From: Chloroflexota bacterium
GTDB taxonomy: Bacteria; Chloroflexota; Anaerolineae; J036; Brachytrichaceae
Direction: 5' to 3'
Length of the DNA: 64,000 bases
Assembly (NCBI GenBank): GCA_030550095.1
Contig: JAUQQA010000006.1
Location: 1 to 64,000, forward strand
This document shows positions 58,427-64,000 of the stretch, piece by piece (position 1 is the first letter of the stretch; every line of letters starts with the position of its first letter). Both the position numbers and the translations under genes were made by a program. Under the pieces are notes generated by a model. It searched no databases. It saw only the letters and a list, made by a program, of their open reading frames with translations, and was not told where the DNA came from.

Positions 58427-61400
58427 ATGCCAGTCAACACCCTGTTGGTTGCTGCAACGCAGCGTGCTGCGGAGCTGCTTGAACTGCCGCCGTTGCTGCT
58501 CAAAGCGTTCATGGGCGTAGAGGGTGCAAACCTCAATCATCGCGATGGTGTGCTACAGGTAACGCCCGCAACACGCGCTGCGCTTATCCCGCGCATCCCG
58601 CGCGCGCTCAAGTTAGCAGCGCTGGGACTCAGTGAAAACGCGCTTCCCCTCAGCGACGCTGAGCTCAATCAGCGCTTTGCACAAGCCTTCGAGGCGCGCA
58701 ATGCGCTGGTGCAAATGGTCACGGGAGGTTACTACATCCGCGAGCAACTGGACCGCTTCCATGGCTACGTGGTGTTGGCCGGACTTGCCTACAACGCTGG
58801 ACCAGGACGTGCGGCGCGCGAGGTGCAGGAGAAATGGAATGGCGATCCTTATCTCGCTGCGTTGCAGTACCACAAAAGCATCGGCAACGCGCCCAACCAG
58901 GTAACCGTGCAACCTGGGATCCCCCAAGTGGATCCCACAACCGGCTTACGCTGGGTGCGTTACCCAGTGATTGCGAACGACAGCGGCAAAGAGATCTTCC
59001 AGTACCTCTACCTGCGCCGTGTGCCGCGCCGCAATTGGGGCCTGCTGGATTTTATCTTCCGCCCGCGCTTGCTCGAGCCACTCGGGCTTTACGAGAACGA
59101 CGAGCCACCTGGCGAGGATCGTGATGACCGCGTGCTTGCAGTGGCCAATGGGCGTTTTCGCTTTGTGGAGGGAATGACCAATCTGCGCTTTAACACGCAG
59201 CCGCTCTCGCAGCGCGACCCACTTTGGCGTGATATGCCGTTGGGCTTCGCTACCGACGGTCGTACCATCGGCTCCGAAGGCTGCACCCTCACGTGCGTGA
59301 CGATGATGGCAAATGGCTTCGGTTTCCAGGAGACACCCGCAACGCTGAACGAAAAGCTCAAAGCGCTTGGTCCGAACCAAGGCTTCTTCGGCGCGTTGAT
59401 CGCATGGTTTGGCGTGGCGCGTGTGCTGCCAGGGTTGCGCGTGGACAAGTTGGTGGAGTGCCGCAACAAACCCGCGCCCATGGCGGAGATTGATGCAGCG
59501 CTGGACTCGGGGCTACCCGTAATCGTGGAGTTGGACATGTCGCCCAGCCCTGGCTTTCAAAATCATTGGGTTTTGCTGTACGGACGCGAGGGCAATGACT
59601 ACCTGATGCATGACCCATGGCCCTATCCCACTGAGTCGCGCGCGTTGCTGCGACAGCGCTACGGGTTTGCGGGCGCGCCGGCACAGATCATCACCTATGC
59701 TGTGTTTTACAGCCACCCTGGCTTTCAGCCTACGCCATCCCCATCGCCGGCGTCAGTATTGGTGGTGAACGACTTGCCCGAGATCCATCAGGCTGGCGGG
59801 CTAGCGTTGCGTAATCGTCCGGGGGTTGTGGGGAGCCAAGTGCTGCGTCGCTTACCAGCGGGAAGTGTGCTCATGCCCCTAGAGCCTGCTTCGGCGGTGT
59901 ATGAGAAGGTGGGTGTGTTCGGTCAATGGCTCAATGTGCGGACAGAGGACGGGCTAGTGGGTTGGGTTGCGGCGTGGCTGGTGCATGTGCGCGAGACTCA
60001 GCTCACGCGCGCAGTTGAGGGTGAAGCTGACTCTCGCCAGCCGCCGCTGCGTCCCCGCGCCTTTGTGCGCGCGAAAGGATCAGGGGTGCTCCCTGTTCGA
60101 GCCACGCCGAACGGCGAGACGGTTGGCGTGGTGCGCGCAGGGCGCAAAGTGGAGCTGCTCGATGATGTCGCCGTGTTTGATCAGGCTGCTGCTCCACAAA
60201 GCGAGACTTGGGTGCGCGTGCGCTTTGGGCGGCATGAACAAGGTTTTGTCCCAGCGAGCGCGGTAGTGGTGGTGCCTGTGCGCAAACCCAAGCGTGTTTC
60301 TGCGCTTGCCATCGCAAAGCAAGAGAAGGTCATCGCGCGCGCCGAGTCAGAAGTGCGCCCGATCGTGCGCGTCATCGCGCGCTTGGGGCTGAATCTGCGC
60401 AATGTGCCCAGCACCTCGGGTTCTGTCGTCAAGCGCATTTTGGCGTTTGGCACGTTGCTGCTCTTGCTCGAGCCTGCAAGCAGCGGCTTGCCGAAAGTGG
60501 GTAAGCCCAATCAGTGGCTTTACGTGCGCACGCTGGATGGCGTTGATGGCTACGTCGCTGCGGAATTCGTGGCGGTGCACGCGACGCCCGCGGAGTCCGA
60601 GCAAGCCATCATCAACCAAGGTGTTGCATTGGCGGCTGTGAACACGTCGCTGCATCGTGCGCCCTCCGCGAACAGCGCAGTTGAATGGCGCATCAAAGCC
60701 AGCGTGCCCGTACGCTTGCGCAATCCCGCAGATTGGGCAAAGGTGGGGCTGCCGGGGCACTTCATTGAGGTAGAGACTTTTGCCTTCAAGCGCGGCTTCG
60801 TCCGCAGCGATGCGCTGCGCTTGCCTGATTACCCCGATCTGCGTCGCAAGGTGCTCGACGCCACATTGCCGTTCGGCGCATGTGCTTGGCTCTATGGCGT
60901 TCATGACCCATTTGATCGTGACTTGTTCGCAGGCAGCGGTAAAACGGGGTGGGTGCTGATCACGCATCGCGTCGTGGGGGGCGAGGGCATGGATTACAGC
61001 AGTTGGGCGCGCGCGGGCTATGGCGTGATCGCGCGCCTGAACAACGACTACGGCGGCAGCGGCACCATCCCCACGCCCGACCGCTACGATGTGTTCGCCG
61101 ACCAGTGCCGGCGTTGGGTGCAAAACTCGCGCGACTGCTTTATCTGGGTGATCGGCAACGAGATGAATAACCCGCGCGAATGGCCTAACCAATCGCCGCA
61201 CAACCCGGGCAACAACCCAGCAGATGCAATCACGCCTGAGCGCTACGCGCTCTGTTTCAACAAAGTGCGCGCTGCGATCAAAAGTGTGCAGCCCCATGCC
61301 ATCGTGATCCCTGGCGCTGTCGATCCCTATCAAGGCCCTTGGATGAGCTGCTTGGAGTACTTCGAGCGCATGATGGCGAACATTGTGGACTTAGACGGCA

Positions 61401-61795
61401 TCGCGCTCCATGCATACACACACGGCTACACGCCTGACCTGATTACCTCGTTGGAGACCTTCCGCGATGATCCGCTGCGCTGGCAGTACTACCATTTCCG
61501 CTGCTACACCACGTTTCTCGATGCATTACCGCCACGCCATCGCAACAAGCCGATCTTCATCACTGAGACCGATCCACACGGTCCCACTCCCTGGGCAGGG
61601 GGGCAGAACGGATGGGTGCAAGCGGCATATGCGGAGATCGAGCGCTTCAACCATCAGCCGCACGCGCCTCAAATTCAGGCTGTGATCCTCTACCGCTGGT
61701 CGCGCGATGATGCCTACAGCATCGTGGATAAACCGGGTGTGCAGGCGGACATCCGCGCGACGATCCGCGAGACGGACTACCGTTGGCGCGCCTAG
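58427..61795 (+). CDS. Multidomain wall hydrolase: lysozyme-like, C39-like peptidase, SH3b repeats, GH-A glycosidase
   Basis: 1122 residues. 1-150: SLT/goose-lysozyme-like domain with candidate acid E32 (GVEGAN), GVLQVTPATR and AYNAGPG at 121-127. 240-430: C39-like papain-fold domain with Cys286 (SEGCTLTC), His380 (NHWVLLYG) and Asp396 (MHDPW). 445-800: three to four SH3b-like repeats. 810-1122: clan GH-A-type barrel with candidate acid/base E912 (IGNEMN) and nucleophile E1047 (ITETD). The promoter fixes ATG 58427, leaving no signal peptide, so the export route is unclear. It faces away from the gntR operon. Confidence 0.78.
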   Translation: MPVNTLLVAATQRAAELLELPPLLLKAFMGVEGANLNHRDGVLQVTPATRAALIPRIPRALKLAALGLSENALPLSDAELNQRFAQAFEARNALVQMVTGGYYIREQLDRFHGYVVLAGLAYNAGPGRAAREVQEKWNGDPYLAALQYHKSIGNAPNQVTVQPGIPQVDPTTGLRWVRYPVIANDSGKEIFQYLYLRRVPRRNWGLLDFIFRPRLLEPLGLYENDEPPGEDRDDRVLAVANGRFRFVEGMTNLRFNTQPLSQRDPLWRDMPLGFATDGRTIGSEGCTLTCVTMMANGFGFQETPATLNEKLKALGPNQGFFGALIAWFGVARVLPGLRVDKLVECRNKPAPMAEIDAALDSGLPVIVELDMSPSPGFQNHWVLLYGREGNDYLMHDPWPYPTESRALLRQRYGFAGAPAQIITYAVFYSHPGFQPTPSPSPASVLVVNDLPEIHQAGGLALRNRPGVVGSQVLRRLPAGSVLMPLEPASAVYEKVGVFGQWLNVRTEDGLVGWVAAWLVHVRETQLTRAVEGEADSRQPPLRPRAFVRAKGSGVLPVRATPNGETVGVVRAGRKVELLDDVAVFDQAAAPQSETWVRVRFGRHEQGFVPASAVVVVPVRKPKRVSALAIAKQEKVIARAESEVRPIVRVIARLGLNLRNVPSTSGSVVKRILAFGTLLLLLEPASSGLPKVGKPNQWLYVRTLDGVDGYVAAEFVAVHATPAESEQAIINQGVALAAVNTSLHRAPSANSAVEWRIKASVPVRLRNPADWAKVGLPGHFIEVETFAFKRGFVRSDALRLPDYPDLRRKVLDATLPFGACAWLYGVHDPFDRDLFAGSGKTGWVLITHRVVGGEGMDYSSWARAGYGVIARLNNDYGGSGTIPTPDRYDVFADQCRRWVQNSRDCFIWVIGNEMNNPREWPNQSPHNPGNNPADAITPERYALCFNKVRAAIKSVQPHAIVIPGAVDPYQGPWMSCLEYFERMMANIVDLDGIALHAYTHGYTPDLITSLETFRDDPLRWQYYHFRCYTTFLDALPPRHRNKPIFITETDPHGPTPWAGGQNGWVQAAYAEIERFNHQPHAPQIQAVILYRWSRDDAYSIVDKPGVQADIRATIRETDYRWRA

Positions 61796-61806
61796 CGCGG
61801 TGGCGC

Positions 61807-62622
61807 TCAAGCGTGGATCACGGTGCCGTGCCCAAGCATCGCTTGGTGAATCGGACGCTCGATGCGCGCGTCGCCGAAGACCACTTGACGCACGCCGCCA
61901 GCGATTGCTTCGCTCGCGCCGAGCACCTTCTTCTTCATGCGCCCTTCGGCGAAGCTCAGCGCTTGCTCCAAGCCAGTGTAGGGCAGCTCGGGGATCAAAG
62001 AGCTTTCATCGGGGAAATTGCGCAGCAACCCCGGCACGTTGGAGAGGATGATGAGTTGATCCGCGCCAAGCGCGACGGCGATCATTGCTGCGGCGCGGTC
62101 ACCATCCACGTTGATCGCCTCGCCTTCGGTGCTGCACGCTGGCGGTGAGATCACCGGCGTGTAGCCGTGATCGAGCAGCAGCAACAGCAGCGCGCGGTTC
62201 ACCTTCTCGACTTTGCCCGTATAGTCATCGCGCACGAGCACCTGCCGCCCGTCAATCACAGCGCGCACGCTGGCTTTGCGCGGACCTTCGAGCAGCCGAC
62301 CGTCCAGCCCACTCAGCCCAACGGCGTTGACCCCACGCTTTTGCAAGCGCTCTACGATGCGCGTGTTCATCTTGCCCGCATACACCATGGCGAACAGATC
62401 GAGCGTCTCGGCGTCGGTGTAGCGCGAGGTGAACCCCTGTGGCGAGGTGAGGAAGCGCGGCGGCTTGCCCAACTTTTCGCTAAGCACGTTTAGCTCATGT
62501 GAGCCGCCGTGCACAAGCACCACGCGCTGCCCCTCGCGCACCAGCGCAGCAACGTCATCGCACACGTAATCGTAGTTGATCCCAGCGCTGCCGCCAACCT
62601 TGACCACAATCGGTTTCGTCAT
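61807..62622 (-). CDS. lysZ: [LysW]-aminoadipate/glutamate kinase
   Basis: 271 residues, amino-acid kinase fold. It phosphorylates the side chain of an amino acid carried by LysW, in lysine (or arginine) synthesis. LysZ rather than plain ArgB is indicated by VHGGSHELNVLSEKLGKPPRF, SPQGFTSRYTDAETLDLF and GVNAVGLSGLDGRLLEG. Also KVGGS at the start and RMKKKVLGA near the end. The stop is 12 nt from the convergent hydrolase gene. It follows lysY by 18 nt. LysW and LysX are not in the window. Confidence 0.87.
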   Translation of the reverse strand: MTKPIVVKVGGSAGINYDYVCDDVAALVREGQRVVLVHGGSHELNVLSEKLGKPPRFLTSPQGFTSRYTDAETLDLFAMVYAGKMNTRIVERLQKRGVNAVGLSGLDGRLLEGPRKASVRAVIDGRQVLVRDDYTGKVEKVNRALLLLLLDHGYTPVISPPACSTEGEAINVDGDRAAAMIAVALGADQLIILSNVPGLLRNFPDESSLIPELPYTGLEQALSFAEGRMKKKVLGASEAIAGGVRQVVFGDARIERPIHQAMLGHGTVIHA

Positions 62623-62640
62623 TGTGCAACTCCATTTGCC

Positions 62641-63708
62641 TTAGGGATGCAATCCTGGGAACTCGAGGCCTGTGCGCTCGTCCCAGCCCATCATCACGTT
62701 GAGCGCCTGCACAGCGCTGCCCGAAGCACCCTTCATGAGATTGTCAATCGCGCACAGCAGTGTCACCTTTCGCCCATCTTCGCTGAGCGCAAAGCCGACG
62801 TCTGCCCAATTGCTACCCGCGAGGATCTTTGGCTCGGGCAGGCGGTAGATGCCCGCTGTGCTCTTCACGATGCGCACGAAAGGCTCGTCCTTGTAGCAGG
62901 CACGAAATGCGCGCCACAGCTCCTTTTCTTGCATGGGCTGCTTGAGGAAAGCGTGTACTGTTGCCAACACCCCGCGCACCATTTCGATGGCGGTGACGGT
63001 CATGTGGAGAGGGGGGACGGTCGCACCTTCGCCATGCACAAGGCGAAACATCTGCTCAACTTCGGCTTGGTGCCGATGTCCAGCCGGGGCATAGGAGCGC
63101 ACGGCGCCGCTGCGCTCTGGGTGATGCGAAGCGGGCGAGCTTTCGGCGCCGCCTTCGCTGCTGCCCACTTTCACGTCAATGATGACCGGCTGCGTTGAGT
63201 CGAGCAAGCCAGCGCGCACGAGGGGCAACAGCGCAAGGTTCGCTGCGGTTGCGTTGCAACCCACGCCGCTGGCGTAGCGTGCGCCGCGCAGGTGCTCGCG
63301 CGTGAGTTCAGGCAAGCCATACACAAAGCGCGAGACCCACTGCGGCGAAGGATGCGGCGCGCCGTACCAACGAGCATAAGCCTCTAACTGTTGCAGGCGG
63401 AAGTCGGCGCTGAGATCGATAATGACATCCGCCAGCGTCGCCCAGTGATCGATTTGCTTCGCTGCCTCGCCGTGCGGCAGGCAAAGAAAGATCACATCGG
63501 TTTTGCGCACGTCCTCAGGGCGGATGAACGTTAGCCCGCCAACGCGTGTGTTGCGCAGGTTAGGGTGGGGCACGTGCGCGTACTCGCCCATGCGCGTGCG
63601 CGAGGTGATCTGCGTCACTTCAAGATGCGGGTGAAAGTTCAAGATGCGGAGCAACTCGCCGCCTGTGTAACCTGTGGCGCCGATGATGGCTGCTTGCAGC
63701 TTAGACAT
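62641..63708 (-). CDS. lysY: [LysW]-aminoadipyl/glutamyl phosphate reductase
   Basis: 355 residues, ArgC-type reductase. GATGYTGGELLR at about 9-20 binds NADPH; the catalytic Cys is in GVGCNATAANL. The GSSEGGAESSPASHHPERSG and YAPAGHRHQAEVEQ stretches match LysY, which acts on LysW-bound substrates, better than ArgC. ATG 63708 is chosen because a -10 lies just upstream; the longer frame to 63819 runs through a terminator hairpin. Confidence 0.87.
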   Translation of the reverse strand: MSKLQAAIIGATGYTGGELLRILNFHPHLEVTQITSRTRMGEYAHVPHPNLRNTRVGGLTFIRPEDVRKTDVIFLCLPHGEAAKQIDHWATLADVIIDLSADFRLQQLEAYARWYGAPHPSPQWVSRFVYGLPELTREHLRGARYASGVGCNATAANLALLPLVRAGLLDSTQPVIIDVKVGSSEGGAESSPASHHPERSGAVRSYAPAGHRHQAEVEQMFRLVHGEGATVPPLHMTVTAIEMVRGVLATVHAFLKQPMQEKELWRAFRACYKDEPFVRIVKSTAGIYRLPEPKILAGSNWADVGFALSEDGRKVTLLCAIDNLMKGASGSAVQALNVMMGWDERTGLEFPGLHP

Positions 63709-63721
63709 CGCAGGGCTAGCA

Positions 63722-63727
63722 ATTCTA
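63722..63727 (-). promoter_or_regulatory. -10 element of the lysY-lysZ operon
   Basis: TAGAAT on the minus strand, 13 nt before ATG 63708. No clear -35. Short-leader geometry again. Confidence 0.45.
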
Positions 63728-63780
63728 GCGTGACCGATTAGTGTAGAGCAGGCGCGCTCGGCTCTATGCTTGCCCAGCGA

Positions 63781-63817
63781 AAGCAAACAGCTCGCCGCGA
63801 TCGTTCGGGCGAGCTGC
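63781..63817 (-). terminator. Intrinsic terminator after the PCP_red-like gene
   Basis: A perfect 9-bp stem (CAGCTCGCC 63789-63797 and GGCGAGCTG 63809-63817) with an 11-nt loop. Read on the minus strand it is followed by TTTGCTTT. It lies about 40 nt past the stop at 63855 and ends that transcript before lysY. Confidence 0.7.
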
Positions 63818-63854
63818 ACTTTGAGAAGGCAATAGTCGCGGCGTGCCGATCTAA

Positions 63855-64000
63855 CTAATTCCCCGCTAGTGCACGTTCCACGACCTCTGCGGTCACTTCT
63901 TTCACGCCGTGCTGAACAGCGTAACGCTCCACCTGAGCGCGCAGCTCACGGCTAGCACTGATGCGGCTGATCCAAGGCACACTCTCCAAATGCTGTTCAA
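63855..64000 (-). CDS. C-terminus of a PCP_red-domain protein, possibly bchB (partial)
   Basis: The last 47 residues of a protein that begins outside the window; stop TAG at 63855-63857. The sequence has 'LESVPWISR', then 'VERYAVQHG' and 'VTAEVVERA'. This is the layout of the PCP_red domain at the end of BchB (protochlorophyllide reductase), where a 'VPxxxR' stretch precedes a helix ending in 'YAxxxG..xxT'. Spacing between these parts is about three residues longer than I expect. A bchB gene would fit a phototroph; a stand-alone PCP_red protein is the alternative. Confidence 0.5.
   Translation of the reverse strand, partial: EQHLESVPWISRISASRELRAQVERYAVQHGVKEVTAEVVERALAGN

Overview
The window reads as chromosomal DNA of a GC-rich anoxygenic phototroph that makes bacteriochlorophyll a and fixes CO2 by the Calvin cycle. 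The gene set fits a filamentous Chloroflexota-type phototroph: bchF-I-D-H, bchC, bchX and bchY, a PucC-like transporter, red-type form I Rubisco, PASTA kinases and LysW-type amino-acid genes. The phylum is an inference from gene content and protein style. No 16S or reaction-centre gene is present to prove it.

Layout. 1-5.2 kb: housekeeping genes (HAS-barrel protein plus HerA-like ATPase, a hotdog thioesterase, carA, an EamA transporter). 5.2-19.4 kb: a bacteriochlorophyll cluster on the plus strand (pucC-like, bchF, bchI, bchD, bchH, unknown membrane protein, bchC, bchX, unknown membrane protein, bchY), ended by a probable bidirectional terminator at 19.5 kb. bchZ is absent from the window. 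19.6-25.1 kb: succinate dehydrogenase on the minus strand (sdhC, sdhD, a GT-C-like membrane protein, sdhA, sdhB). 25.2-30.0 kb: a zinc-ribbon membrane protein, then cbbL, cbbS, cbbX and prk. 30.1-44.5 kb: respiratory complex I genes nuoA to nuoM, interrupted by an exported OB-fold protein (between nuoF and nuoG) and a dienelactone hydrolase (between nuoL and nuoM). nuoN is missing and moeA takes its place. 45.8-61.8 kb: an envelope and peptidoglycan-sugar region (SH3b protein, PASTA kinase, AnmK-MurQ fusion, HAD phosphatase, BadF-type amino-sugar kinase, NamZ-type muramidase, two ABC permeases, a binding lipoprotein, a GntR regulator, and a 1122-residue multidomain wall hydrolase). 61.8-64.0 kb: lysZ and lysY on the minus strand, then the C-terminus of a protein with a PCP_red-like domain that may be bchB, so more pigment genes may follow.

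How it fits together. The bch genes insert Mg, reduce the chlorin to a bacteriochlorin, and hydrate and oxidise the C3 vinyl group to acetyl. Rubisco, its AAA+ activase and phosphoribulokinase fix CO2. Complex I and SDH supply and balance NADH and quinol. The peptidoglycan region can be assembled into an uptake and salvage route: ABC import, cytosolic NamZ cleavage, kinase (BadF-type or AnmK) and MurQ etherase to GlcNAc-6-P, all downstream of a GntR/UTRA regulator.

Regulatory signals recur. Several genes have a -35/-10 pair with 17-bp spacing and a -10 only 8-10 nt before the ATG, implying leaderless mRNAs. The cbbL and nuoA leaders each pair an extended -10 with a perfect stem-loop. No tRNA, rRNA, CRISPR array, IS element or phage gene was seen.
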